Notes under the pieces: model-generated | Database searches by the model: none | What the model was told of the DNA's origin: nothing | The model's input: only the letters and a program-made list of their open reading frames with translations | Shown: piece after piece, positions 9,187-17,134 of the stretch | How positions within the stretch are numbered: position 1 is the stretch's first letter | Layout of the letters: the number at the start of each line of letters is the position of its first letter | Translations under genes and position numbers: made by a program | NCBI RefSeq assembly: GCF_024979235.1 | Contig: NZ_JANLCM010000004.1 | Location: forward strand, 1-47,307 | Length of the DNA stretch: 47,307 nucleotides | Reading direction: 5' to 3' | From: Herbiconiux aconitum | Lineage (GTDB): Bacteria > Actinomycetota > Actinomycetes > Actinomycetales > Microbacteriaceae

Positions 9187-9200
9187 TTGAGTCATCCGAC
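9187..9200. promoter_or_regulatory. GAGTCA-type site between divergent LuxR operon and MFS genes
   Basis: The sequence TTGAGTCATCCGAC has a GTC-ATCC-GAC core and matches the site at 163-176 at 13 of 14 positions. It sits near the middle of the 118-bp region between the leftward LuxR operon (GTG at 9136) and the rightward MFS pair (ATG at 9255), so one bound protein could affect both directions. Binding is inferred. Confidence 0.5.
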
Positions 9201-9254
9201 CGAAGCCGGGGTCGGCAGCGCCCGACGAGGATGAACGTGCAGAACGGAGGCGGG

Positions 9255-10487
9255 ATGAAGGAGCAACGCCCGAGCCCCTTCGCGGCGTTCGCCGTGGTCA
9301 ACTTCCGGCGCTTCGTCGCCGGTCAATCGCTCAGCCTCATCGGTTCCTGGACCGAGACCGTGGCGCAGGCCCTTCTCGTGCTGCAGCTCACCGGATCGGG
9401 CCTTGCGCTCGGCCTCGTCACTGCTGCGCGCTACCTTCCCGTGCTGCTGTTCAGCCCTTATGCCGGCCTTATCGTCGACCGATCGGACAAACGACGACTG
9501 CTCATCGTGACCGCGTCGTCACTGGCCGGTCTGTCGCTCGTCACAGGAACGCTGGTCGCGACCGATCTGATCGAGATCTGGATGCTCTTCGTGATCGCGT
9601 TCAGTTTCGGATGCTTCACCGCCCTCGACAATCCGGCCCGGCAGGCGTTCATCCCGGAGATGGTCGGTCAGGACCTCATCCACGATGCGGTGACGCTGAA
9701 CTCCACCTTCGTCAACGTCGGCCGGGCGGTAGGCCCCATCGTGGCCGCCGCGCTCGTGTCGAGCATCGGAATCGCGTCGTGCTTCTTCGTGAACGCGGTC
9801 AGCTTCGCCTTCGTGCTGGCGGCACTGCTCAGTCTGCGCACTCGCGACCTGCAGCCCTCGCACCGCGTCGCCCCGGAGAAGGGGCAGCTCATCGCCGGAT
9901 TCCGGTATGCGCGAGGGCTTCCCTTGGTGTTGGCGCCTCTGGCGATGATGGCGCTCATCGGCACCTTCACCTATGAATTCGAAGTCAGTCTCCCCCTCTT
10001 CGCTCGAGCTGATTTCGGGCCGGGGTTCACTGCTCCCTGGCTGATCGTCGCCTTCGGCTCGGGCTCCGTCATCGGGGGCCTGTATTGCGCCCTCCGGCCC
10101 CGCACCGGTCGACGTCGGATACTGAGCTCAGCCTCCCTCTACGCGGTCTCGCTCCTGGCCACCGCGTTCGCCTCGACGTTGTGGATCGCGATCGCCCTGC
10201 TGGTGGTCGTCGGGATGGCGAGCATCACGTTCCTCACCACCGGGAACAGCACGATCCAGCTCGCCTCGTCACCGTCCTACCGTGGTCGCGTCACGGCGCT
10301 GTGGTCGACGGCGTTCCTCGGAACGACTCCGATCGGAGCCACGGTCATCGGCTGGGTCGGCGGCATCGACCCGCGTCTTGCCCTGGTGGTTGGAGCGTTC
10401 GCCTGTGCTCTCGCGGTCGCGGTCGGCGCATTCCTCACCCGCCGCCCAGAAGCCGCTCGCACCGACGAGCCTCTGCAGGAGAGGTGA
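9255..10487 (+). CDS. MFS transporter, EntS-like (MFS_3) type
   Basis: This 410-residue inner-membrane protein has the twelve-segment layout of the major facilitator superfamily and resembles the EntS/MFS_3 branch. Visible features are the early NFRRFVAGQSLSLIGSW segment, the loop AGLIVDRSDKRRLL (motif A position) and DNPARQAFIPEMVG before the fourth helix, which is typical of this branch. Members export siderophores, drugs or other small molecules; the substrate here is unknown. The ATG at 9255 has GGAGG (9246-9250) 4 bases upstream. An in-frame ATG at 9231 is possible but has no spaced ribosome site. It is followed after 3 bp by a second MFS gene and is divergent from the LuxR operon. Confidence 0.88.
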   Translation: MKEQRPSPFAAFAVVNFRRFVAGQSLSLIGSWTETVAQALLVLQLTGSGLALGLVTAARYLPVLLFSPYAGLIVDRSDKRRLLIVTASSLAGLSLVTGTLVATDLIEIWMLFVIAFSFGCFTALDNPARQAFIPEMVGQDLIHDAVTLNSTFVNVGRAVGPIVAAALVSSIGIASCFFVNAVSFAFVLAALLSLRTRDLQPSHRVAPEKGQLIAGFRYARGLPLVLAPLAMMALIGTFTYEFEVSLPLFARADFGPGFTAPWLIVAFGSGSVIGGLYCALRPRTGRRRILSSASLYAVSLLATAFASTLWIAIALLVVVGMASITFLTTGNSTIQLASSPSYRGRVTALWSTAFLGTTPIGATVIGWVGGIDPRLALVVGAFACALAVAVGAFLTRRPEAARTDEPLQER

Positions 10488-10490
10488 CCC

Positions 10491-11891
10491 ATGTCGTCGA
10501 TCCGCCGAAAGTACGCGGTGCTCGCGATCTGCTGCAGCAGCTTGTTCCTGGTCTCGCTCGACGGCACCATCGTCAACGTCGCGCTGCCGTCGATCGCACG
10601 CGAATTGAACTCGACCGTCTCGACCCTGCAGTGGACCGTTGACGCCTACCTGCTGGTGCTCGCCGCCCTGCTCCTGTTGTCGGGATCCCTCGCCGACCGC
10701 TTCGGCCGCAAACGGGTGTTCGCCGTGGGACTCACGATCTTCACCACGGGATCCCTCCTCTGCAGCCTGGCCCCGACCGACACCTGGCTCATCGTCTTCC
10801 GCATGTTCCAGGCCGTGGGCGGATCGGCCATGACTCCCGTGGCCCTCGCCATCGTCACGAACATCTTCGTGCTGCCACGCGAGCGCGCCAGGGCCATCGG
10901 CATCTGGGCCGCCGTGAGCGGCGTCGGAATCGCAGCGGGACCGCTGATCGGCGGTGTGCTGATCGACTCGGTGGGGTGGCGGTCGATCTTCTGGATCAAC
11001 GTCCCCACCGGCGCGGCGGCCATCGTGCTGACCCTGCTCGTCATCCGGGAATCGAGGGCCTCGCATCCGCGCGCCCTCGATCCGATCGGTCAACTCCTCG
11101 TCGTCGTGTTCCTCATCTCGCTGATCTTCGCCATCATCGAAGCACCACGCTTCGCCGTACTGTCGCCATGGATCATCGGCGGCGGCCTCGTTGCCGCGGT
11201 CTCGTTCACCGCGCTTCTCCGCTACGAGAGCCGTCATCCCGAGCCACTCGTTCCACTTTCGCTCTTCACGCAGCGATCGTTCGCCGGAGCCTTCGTCATC
11301 GCCATCCTCGGCTTTCTCGCGTTCAACGGCCTCCTCTTCGTGAACACGCTCTACCTCCAGAGCGTGCGCGACCTTTCAGCGTCTCTCGCCGGGGTGCTGA
11401 CGCTTCCCTTGGCTGCGGCGACCGTGATTGCGGCGCCCTTGTCGGGACGGCTCCTGTCTGCGGTCGGAGCGCGTCGCCCCTTCCTCATCGCCGGCGCCTG
11501 CATGGCGTCGGCGTCACTGATCCTGATCGCGGTCACGCCGACCGAACCGGTGCTCTGGTTGACACTCCCCTACGCGATCTTCGGAGTCGGATACGGAATG
11601 CTCAATGCACCGGTCAACGACACCGCCGTCTCCGAACTCCCCGACGATCAAGCCGGGGTGGCTGCCAGTTTGATCTCGACCTCCAAGCAGGTCGGCTCGG
11701 CACTCGGGGTCGCGATCACCGGCACCATCATCGCGGCCAGCCCGGGCGACTCGATGGTCGCGGCCTTCGACGCCCGTGCCTGGATCGTCTGGGTCATCAT
11801 CGCCGCCTGCGGGCTGGGGATCGTCATCGTGGCGAGGTCGTGGCCCTCGCGCCGATCCCCAGCGCGATCATCCCGACCAGCGCGGGGATGA
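10491..11891 (+). CDS. MFS drug:proton antiporter, DHA2 (EmrB/QacA) family
   Basis: This 466-residue protein is a 14-segment DHA2-type exporter. Characteristic stretches include SLDGTIVNVALPSI in the first helix, GSLADRFGRKRV (motif A) after the second, and GIAAGPLIGGVL (motif C, the antiporter motif) in the fifth. It is expected to expel hydrophobic or cationic compounds using the proton gradient; the substrate is not predictable. AGGAGAGG lies just upstream within the end of the preceding MFS gene, and only 3 bp separate them, so they form an operon. Its 3' end overlaps the convergent DUF1275 gene by 68 bp, and its arginine/proline-rich C-terminal tail is read through that overlap. Confidence 0.92.
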   Translation: MSSIRRKYAVLAICCSSLFLVSLDGTIVNVALPSIARELNSTVSTLQWTVDAYLLVLAALLLLSGSLADRFGRKRVFAVGLTIFTTGSLLCSLAPTDTWLIVFRMFQAVGGSAMTPVALAIVTNIFVLPRERARAIGIWAAVSGVGIAAGPLIGGVLIDSVGWRSIFWINVPTGAAAIVLTLLVIRESRASHPRALDPIGQLLVVVFLISLIFAIIEAPRFAVLSPWIIGGGLVAAVSFTALLRYESRHPEPLVPLSLFTQRSFAGAFVIAILGFLAFNGLLFVNTLYLQSVRDLSASLAGVLTLPLAAATVIAAPLSGRLLSAVGARRPFLIAGACMASASLILIAVTPTEPVLWLTLPYAIFGVGYGMLNAPVNDTAVSELPDDQAGVAASLISTSKQVGSALGVAITGTIIAASPGDSMVAAFDARAWIVWVIIAACGLGIVIVARSWPSRRSPARSSRPARG

Positions 11892-12528
11892 TCGGGAGCG
11901 CGGCGCCCAGGGTGGGCGAGACGCCGATGGCTAACGAGCCGCACAGTGCCCCCAGAACCAGCGCGAGGATCACGGTCACCCGAGTGACCCAGGCCTGAGC
12001 TCTGTGATCGCTGAAATCGGCGACGAGGCTCGTGAGTGTTCCGGTGACGTAGGTGGTGCTGACCCCCGAGCGTGCCTCAGCACGGCGCGAGACCGCGGTC
12101 TGCGCGGCCATGGCGAACGCCGACAGGGCGATGAGGGGCCATTGCGAGCTCATCTGGCCGGGTGCCGGAACGAGGAGCCAGCCGGCCAGCACCGCGGCCT
12201 GGGCCACGGTCCCCGAGGCCAGCACGATGATGAGGCGACGGATGCGCGCGCCCGCCCGTGCTATGCCGAACGATACGAAGAGGCCCACGACGAAGGCGGC
12301 GATCGCGACGGCGACGCCCACGACCATGGCCGAATAGTTCGCCCGCTCGGTGAGCCCGGCGAGCACCAGGTTGCCGGTCATGTTCGCCGTGAAGACGCCA
12401 CCGAGCAGGAGGAACGCAAAGGCGTCGGTGGCGCCGGCAGCAAAGGAGAGCACCACCGCTCCGATGGCGAGCCACCGCGATGGCGAGACACTCGTTCCCA
12501 CACCCGGCGTCGTGTGCGTGTCAGTCAT
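11824..12528 (-). CDS. DUF1275 (YoaK) family membrane protein
   Basis: This 234-residue integral membrane protein has about six hydrophobic segments. It carries DUF1275 hallmarks: AGATDAFAFLLLGGVFTANMTGN in the first third (written here only to show the family segment ending in ANMTGN) and TTYVTGTLTSL in the later part. The family is found widely next to stress and transport genes, and its activity is not known. It lies 24 bp downstream of the haloperoxidase-like hydrolase on the same strand and is probably co-transcribed. It overlaps the 3' end of the convergent DHA2 transporter by 68 bp. Confidence 0.88.
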   Translation of the reverse strand: MTDTHTTPGVGTSVSPSRWLAIGAVVLSFAAGATDAFAFLLLGGVFTANMTGNLVLAGLTERANYSAMVVGVAVAIAAFVVGLFVSFGIARAGARIRRLIIVLASGTVAQAAVLAGWLLVPAPGQMSSQWPLIALSAFAMAAQTAVSRRAEARSGVSTTYVTGTLTSLVADFSDHRAQAWVTRVTVILALVLGALCGSLAIGVSPTLGAALPIIPALVGMIALGIGARATTSPR

Positions 12529-12552
12529 CGCGATGACCCGTCGGCGAGCCGG

Positions 12553-13374
12553 TCAGCCCTTGATGAAGGCGAGGATGTCCTGGTCGAGCTCGTTCTGGTA
12601 GGCACCGTAGATGCCGTGCGGCGCGCCCGGATAGACCTTGAGCGTGCCGTCCTTGACCAGCTTGATGCTCTTCTCGGCGGCCGCAGCGATCGGAACGATC
12701 TGATCGTCGCCGCCCTGGGCGATGAAGATCGGCACGTCGATCGCCATCAGGTCGTCGGTCTGGTCGGTTTCGGAGAACGCCTTCACGCAGTCGTAGGCCG
12801 CGGCCAGACCGACGAGCATGCCCTGCCGCCAGAAGTCGTCCTTCGCGCCCTGAGAGACGGCCGAACCTGCGCGGTTCGCGCCGTAGAACGGCTCGGCGAG
12901 GTCTTTCCAGAACTGCGAGGCGTCTTTCAGCACACCGGCCCGGATGGCGTCGAGCGCCTCGATCGGCGTGCCCTCCGGGTTTGAACCGGACTTCAGCATG
13001 ATGGGTGGCACCGCGCCTGCGGTGGCGACCTTGACCACGCGCCCCTGCCCGTGCTGGGCCGCGTAGCGCACCACTTCGCCGCCGCCGGTCGAGTGACCGA
13101 CGACGACGAGGTCGGTGAGGTCGAGGTGGTCGACGAGCTCCGCCAGATCGCTGGCATAGGTGCTCATGTCGTTTCCGGTGTAGGTGCGCGAAGAGCGCCC
13201 GTGACCGCGCCGGTCATGCGCGATGGTGCGGTAGCCGGCGTCGGCGAAGAGCTTGAGCTCCACCTGCCAGGCGTCGGAACTCAGCGGCCACCCGTGCGAG
13301 AAGAGCACCGGTTGCCCGGCCCCCTGATCGGAGTAGTAGAGCTCTGTTCCATCCGAAGTCGTGAAGTAAGGCAT
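12553..13374 (-). CDS. Alpha/beta hydrolase, cofactor-free haloperoxidase-like
   Basis: This 273-residue alpha/beta-hydrolase fold protein matches the non-haem chloroperoxidase/perhydrolase group. The catalytic triad is visible: Ser95 in GHSTGGGE, Asp223 or Asp224 in AQGGDDQ, and His253 in GAPHG. The HGWPLSSDAW and HDRRGHGRSS segments are typical. These enzymes are serine esterases that can also form peracids and thereby halogenate; the natural substrate is usually unknown. No signal peptide is seen, so it should be cytosolic. The ATG at 13374 is preceded by AAAGGA; a longer upstream frame to 13446 has no such support. A GAGTCA-type site lies 64 bp upstream, and the DUF1275 gene follows. Confidence 0.92.
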   Translation of the reverse strand: MPYFTTSDGTELYYSDQGAGQPVLFSHGWPLSSDAWQVELKLFADAGYRTIAHDRRGHGRSSRTYTGNDMSTYASDLAELVDHLDLTDLVVVGHSTGGGEVVRYAAQHGQGRVVKVATAGAVPPIMLKSGSNPEGTPIEALDAIRAGVLKDASQFWKDLAEPFYGANRAGSAVSQGAKDDFWRQGMLVGLAAAYDCVKAFSETDQTDDLMAIDVPIFIAQGGDDQIVPIAAAAEKSIKLVKDGTLKVYPGAPHGIYGAYQNELDQDILAFIKG

Positions 13375-13437
13375 TGTCGTTCCTTTGTCGGTAGCGGTCG
13401 TGGTGAGCCCACTCTGTCCGCTTGACCGAGGCCTCGA

Positions 13438-13451
13438 ATGAGTCATTTGAC
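13438..13451. promoter_or_regulatory. GAGTCA-type site upstream of the hydrolase gene
   Basis: The sequence ATGAGTCATTTGAC has the GTC-N4-GAC core and differs from the 163-176 site at two positions. On the leftward strand it is preceded by GGCTTCGG, and the same octamer precedes the 9187-9200 site on that strand, though with different spacing. It lies 64 bp before the hydrolase ATG, in the only non-coding stretch between that gene and the oxidoreductase gene. Confidence 0.45.
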
Positions 13452-13490
13452 GTTCATCCGAAGCCAGAACCGACGCCGGCGTGCTCCACC

Positions 13491-14456
13491 TTAGGAGAAC
13501 GTGAGCACCAGCCGCCCTCGCACGCCGCCGCGCTCGAGTCGTTCGTGCGCACGCGCCGCGTCTTCGGCCGGGTAGGTCTCGGCGACGCGCGGCACGAGTG
13601 CGCCTGCCTCGGCGAGCACCCGCACTTCGTCGAGCTTGTCCATTCGGCCGGCGTAGTCGGGAACGAAGGGCGTCTGCAGCCGGATGCCGCGACCCGGGAT
13701 AGTCGCGTAACTGCCGGGCTCATCAGTCGACCGGAATCGGGCGAACTGTCCCCCGTCGCGAACCGCGTCGAAGAGGGAGGGGCCGTACATCGCGGTGTCC
13801 GCGGCGGCGTCCACACCGAGCGGGTGGATCTGCCGGATGCGAGCGGCGATGCCAGGGCCCCGTTCCACCACCTCGGAGGCACCGAGACGGCGAACGAGGT
13901 CGGCGTCGGCCGGTGCCGCATCCGCCACCACCGACAGCCCCTTGGCGGCAGCCAGGCCGGTGATGTAGCCGCCGAGGCCGCCCGCGGCGCCGACGACGGC
14001 CAGGGTCGACCCACGCGGCAGATCGAGCGTGTCGAGCGCGAGCAACGCGGTGAGCCCGTTCATCGGAATGGTCGCCGCTTCGACCGAGCTCATCCCGCGC
14101 GGTGACGTGACGGCCCACGATGCGGGAACGACGACGTATTCGGCGTATCCACCGGTCATACCTGGGCCGATCGGGATGAGCATCGACATCACGTCGTCGC
14201 CGATCGCCAGGCTGGTGCGGGTGCCGGGTCCGATCTCATCGACCGTGCCCGCTACATCCTGCCCTGGCACGTATGGTTTCGGTTGCCCGCTGAGCATGGC
14301 CGCCTGGGGCCCGGATCGCAGGAGCAGATCGGCGGGATTCACTCCGGCTGCTCTCACGCGGATGCGGATCTCTCCGGCGCCCGCGTGGGGTTCGGGCAGT
14401 TCTACGATGCGGAGCACATCGGGCGCTCCGAATTCGGTCAAGCCGACGGCTTTCAT
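13491..14456 (-). CDS. Zinc-independent quinone oxidoreductase-like MDR enzyme
   Basis: This 321-residue medium-chain dehydrogenase/reductase resembles NADPH:quinone oxidoreductase. The N-terminal GroES-like part shows AAGVNPADLLLRSG and PGQDVAGTVDEIGPG. The Rossmann domain has the nucleotide-binding motif VVGAAGGLGGY near residue 150. Zinc-binding cysteines typical of alcohol dehydrogenases are absent. It likely reduces a quinone, enone or aldehyde with NADPH in the cytosol; the substrate is unknown. Its ATG at 14456 overlaps the TetR stop (ATGA), and GAGGAA lies 6 bases upstream. It is the last gene of an operon controlled by that TetR protein. Confidence 0.9.
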   Translation of the reverse strand: MKAVGLTEFGAPDVLRIVELPEPHAGAGEIRIRVRAAGVNPADLLLRSGPQAAMLSGQPKPYVPGQDVAGTVDEIGPGTRTSLAIGDDVMSMLIPIGPGMTGGYAEYVVVPASWAVTSPRGMSSVEAATIPMNGLTALLALDTLDLPRGSTLAVVGAAGGLGGYITGLAAAKGLSVVADAAPADADLVRRLGASEVVERGPGIAARIRQIHPLGVDAAADTAMYGPSLFDAVRDGGQFARFRSTDEPGSYATIPGRGIRLQTPFVPDYAGRMDKLDEVRVLAEAGALVPRVAETYPAEDAARAHERLERGGVRGRLVLTFS

Positions 14457-15118
14457 GGTGCTTCCTCACTGATGGTTTCGTATGCGGCGCGGGACTGCGG
14501 CCCCGGGCCGTGGAGCTGTGATGTTCCGGGCGCGCGCATCCCGTCGAGCAGGATCGTGATCACGCGGCGCCATCCGTCGGGCCCGGCATCGACGCCGAGA
14601 CAGTGCTCGATGTCGAGGGAGGCGCGCGAGGAGATGATGATGTCCTGCCACGTGACGTCGGAGCGAAGCGCTCCCGCCGCGTGGGCGCGTTCCGTCAATC
14701 GGGTGACGGCGTTCTGCAGGGCCATCGTGCGCTGGGTGACCTCCGGCGACGGAGGACTGTTGCTGTCGCACGCGGCGGTCACCTGGGCGAGACCCCGGCT
14801 GTCGCGATGCGCGCCGGCCAGCTCCATCATGAACTCCGAAAGCCCCTCCCAGGGATCGTCGCTCTCGAGAAAATCCTCCGCCTTCTCGCACAGGTCGTCG
14901 TAGAGACCGAGCACCACGGCGTCGAGCAGCGCCTCCTTCGTGCCGAATCGCCGGTAGAGCGTTCCGACGCCCACACCCGCCGCTGTGGCGATGTCGAGCG
15001 AGGACACATCGAGGCCGTTGATGGCGATGGCGTCCCTCGCCGCGTGGAACAGCCGCTGCCGGTTGCGCTGGGCGTCGACACGCCCGACGGGTTCGGTTTC
15101 GAGGTCGGGCTCAGGCAT
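14453..15118 (-). CDS. TetR-family transcriptional regulator
   Basis: This 221-residue protein has the TetR layout. The N-terminal helix-turn-helix spans about residues 20-65, with AARDAIAINGLD, IATAAGVGVGTLYRRFGTKEAL as the family signature (the recognition helix contains GVGTLYRRFG). The C-terminal ligand domain is not similar to a sensor I can name. It sits between a SnoaL-like gene (8-bp overlap) and the quinone oxidoreductase gene (ATGA overlap), so all three are translated from one message. It is probably an autorepressor acting at the two CGGACG-N5-CGTCCG sites upstream of the operon. The inducer is unknown. Confidence 0.92.
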   Translation of the reverse strand: MPEPDLETEPVGRVDAQRNRQRLFHAARDAIAINGLDVSSLDIATAAGVGVGTLYRRFGTKEALLDAVVLGLYDDLCEKAEDFLESDDPWEGLSEFMMELAGAHRDSRGLAQVTAACDSNSPPSPEVTQRTMALQNAVTRLTERAHAAGALRSDVTWQDIIISSRASLDIEHCLGVDAGPDGWRRVITILLDGMRAPGTSQLHGPGPQSRAAYETISEEAP

Positions 15119-15572
15119 CGGGGCTCCAGTTCGGCAGCGGATCCATGCGGAACCGGGTCAGTTCGAGGGAGTCGATGAGCCAGTGCCCGTCGACCTTGCG
15201 GTATGTCTCGCGGTACTGGCCGTAACCGCGGTGTCCCTCCGGCGCATCCGGAGCGTCGGGGAAGGTGAGCAGATCCTCCATGGCCCAGATGCCGGACGCC
15301 GTGTCGGCGCCGAGGATGTCGATCTCCGGCATGTGACCGTGATGCACGGTCGGGGCGGCGCCGATGAGGTCGCGGATGACCTCCACAAACGCCTCCCGCG
15401 ACGGCCAGGCGACGCCATCGGTCACGATGCGGGCATCGGGCGTGAAGAGCCCGCCCAGCTCGTCGTGCTTCTTCTCGTCGACGAAACGGAAGTAACGGGC
15501 CTTCAGCTTCTTGATGTCTTCGGTTGCTTCCAGGGCATCCAAACGGCGCAGAATGTCGTTGGAATCAGTCAT
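15111..15572 (-). CDS. SnoaL-like / NTF2-fold protein
   Basis: This 153-residue protein belongs to the SnoaL_4/NTF2-like group. The start ALEATEDIKKLKARYFRFVDEK and the later HHGHMPEIDI segment are typical, as is the C-terminal RETYRKVDGHWLIDSLELTR strand region (short motifs only are diagnostic). Such proteins form a small conical barrel and act as isomerases, dehydratases or binding proteins on small organic molecules; the actual reaction is unknown. It is the first gene of the TetR-controlled operon, with GGAGAGG before its ATG and two paired operators 40-95 bp upstream. Co-expression with the quinone oxidoreductase hints at catabolism or detoxification of one compound. Confidence 0.85.
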   Translation of the reverse strand: MTDSNDILRRLDALEATEDIKKLKARYFRFVDEKKHDELGGLFTPDARIVTDGVAWPSREAFVEVIRDLIGAAPTVHHGHMPEIDILGADTASGIWAMEDLLTFPDAPDAPEGHRGYGQYRETYRKVDGHWLIDSLELTRFRMDPLPNWSPDA

Positions 15573-15611
15573 CGGGGGTGGTCCTCTCCGCCGGACTCGC
15601 GGTCCGGAAAA

Positions 15612-15628
15612 CGGACGTACTTCGTCCG
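15612..15628. promoter_or_regulatory. TetR-type operator, proximal copy
   Basis: The inverted repeat CGGACG-TACTT-CGTCCG is perfect in its six-base arms. It lies 40 bp upstream of the SnoaL-like start. Its arms and 5-bp spacer length are identical to those of a second site 38 bp further upstream. Binding by the TetR protein of this operon is inferred from position. Confidence 0.65.
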
Positions 15629-15648
15629 GATACAGACGATAGCATCAT

Positions 15649-15667
15649 CCGGACGACCGTCGTCCGG
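15649..15667. promoter_or_regulatory. TetR-type operator, distal copy
   Basis: The inverted repeat CCGGACGAC-C-GTCGTCCGG is a perfect 9-1-9 palindrome with core CGGACG-N5-CGTCCG at 15650-15666. With the proximal copy it brackets a possible leftward -10 element (TATCGT, 15636-15641), which would place RNA polymerase between or across the two sites. The -10 assignment is tentative. Confidence 0.65.
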
Positions 15668-15688
15668 TTCACGCCCGGGCGAGCACAC

Positions 15689-16327
15689 TCACACCGGTTT
15701 ACCAGGACGGTACGCGCTGACCGTCGGATCGCCGGGTATCCAGAACCGCCACGGGAACTCCCCCGCATCTCCCCCGCGCCCGCTCACCCCGACCCGTGGG
15801 CCGACGGCCGGCTGGAAGTCCCGCGGCGCATCGGCGACGAGGAACTCCCATGCGCCGCCGAACAGGTCATCGCCGTTGTCGGCGAGGGTCACGTCGAACA
15901 CCTGCGCGACGTTCCCCGGCCCCCGGGCGAGCTCGCGGTCGCTGACCGGAGACCGTCGGCGCGCCGCTCGTCTGGCGCGGGCGAGGTGCTGCCCTTCGAT
16001 CACGAGACCCGCTCGAACGAGGCATCCGTACGGCCGGTCGGCTCCGGTCGTGACCAGGTTGATCGCATGGTGCAGGCCGTAGGTGAAATAACAGTAGATG
16101 TGGCCCGCCGGCCCGAACATCGTGGCGTTGCGGGCGGTCCGACCCCGGAAGGAGTGGGCTCCCGGGTCTCGTTCGCCGGCGTACGCCTCGACCTCGGTGA
16201 TGCGAATGGCCACCGCGCCGTCGTCGTCGCTCTTCTTCAGCACGCACCCCAGGAGGTCGGGTGCCACCTCGAGCACATCGCGCTCGAAGAACCCGCGGTC
16301 GGTCTTGCGGTATCCCCTCACGACCAT
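15689..16327 (-). CDS. mpg: 3-methyladenine (methylpurine) DNA glycosylase, AAG/MPG family
   Basis: This 212-residue protein is a member of the Aag/MPG family of monofunctional DNA glycosylases, which excise alkylated purines such as 3-methyladenine and hypoxanthine in base-excision repair. Family landmarks in order are DLLGCVL, the catalytic segment ITEVEAYAGERDPGAHSF, RNATMFGPAGHIYCY and GLHHAINLV. RAGLVIEG and ARGPGNVAQ follow. Length is normal for bacterial members. The ATG at 16327 is preceded by AGGAGG with an 8-base gap, which supports it over the longer open frame. It is read leftward, 70 bp after the GntR gene, and its stop lies just beyond the TetR-operon control region. Confidence 0.93.
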   Translation of the reverse strand: MVVRGYRKTDRGFFERDVLEVAPDLLGCVLKKSDDDGAVAIRITEVEAYAGERDPGAHSFRGRTARNATMFGPAGHIYCYFTYGLHHAINLVTTGADRPYGCLVRAGLVIEGQHLARARRAARRRSPVSDRELARGPGNVAQVFDVTLADNGDDLFGGAWEFLVADAPRDFQPAVGPRVGVSGRGGDAGEFPWRFWIPGDPTVSAYRPGKPV

Positions 16328-16397
16328 GGGGGCGGCCTCCTCGTCGCAGAGCGTCGCTTCGGGTCTATCGCACCGGCCCCCGCGAAGGCAACCGCGG

Positions 16398-17108
16398 TCA
16401 TGCGGAGTCGGTGCGGGTTCCGTCTTCGATGAGTGGTGTGAGCAAGTCGCCGATCTCGGCGCGGGCCGCCCGCGCATCCTGATCGGCGATCGCCTGCACC
16501 AGACGTTCGTGCTGGCCGGCGTGATGATCGACCTCGCCTTCGACATCGGCACGGAGCACGGAACGGAAGAGCTCGAGCAGCCCGTCGTAGAGTTCGACGA
16601 ACAGGTCGTTGTGAGTGGCGGCGGCGACCGCGCGGTGCAGGGCGGTGTCGGCGGCCATCCGCTGATCGATGTCGGGTTGCTGCCACGATCGGGCGCGCGC
16701 GTCGAGCAGCTCGCGGAGTTCTCGCACGTCTCCGTCGGTGCGACGTTCGGCGGCCAGTTCGGCCGTGGCGCCGTCGATCGCGAAGCGCAGTTCGAGGCCG
16801 TCGCGACGACCGGATGCCGACAGCCGGCGCTGCAGGGTCTGCGTGAGCTGGGAGCGCGCGATGACGAAGGTGCCTCGACCCTGCTCGCGGCGCACGAGGC
16901 CGGCCTGCACGAGCGACTGCACGGCTTCGCGCACGGAGTTGCGACCCGCACCCGTCCAGCTCACGAGTTCGTTCTCGACCGGGATCTTCGAGCCCACGGC
17001 CCAGCGCCCGGAGCGGATCTCCTCGTGGAACAGCTCGGTGAGGTAGTCCGTCACACCCGGGCGGATGAATGGCGCAGCGGGCGGCGAGACGCTAACCTCG
17101 GGATTCAT
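16398..17108 (-). CDS. GntR-family regulator (FadR/FCD subfamily)
   Basis: This 236-residue regulator has an N-terminal winged helix-turn-helix (about residues 18-85) with IPVENELVSWTGAGRNSVREAV and REQGRGTFV, followed by an all-helical FCD ligand domain. The FCD domain shows the expected metal/ligand histidine region (LHRAVAAATHN and a later HHAGQHERLV). FadR-type regulators respond to carboxylic acids, but the ligand here is not predictable. It is divergent from the CynX-type transporter with only 26 bp between start codons, so it almost certainly controls that gene and itself. The ATG at 17108 has AGGA about 8-10 bases upstream. Confidence 0.92.
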   Translation of the reverse strand: MNPEVSVSPPAAPFIRPGVTDYLTELFHEEIRSGRWAVGSKIPVENELVSWTGAGRNSVREAVQSLVQAGLVRREQGRGTFVIARSQLTQTLQRRLSASGRRDGLELRFAIDGATAELAAERRTDGDVRELRELLDARARSWQQPDIDQRMAADTALHRAVAAATHNDLFVELYDGLLELFRSVLRADVEGEVDHHAGQHERLVQAIADQDARAARAEIGDLLTPLIEDGTRTDSA

Positions 17109-17134
17109 CCCATCATCCTACCTTTTGGATCGCC

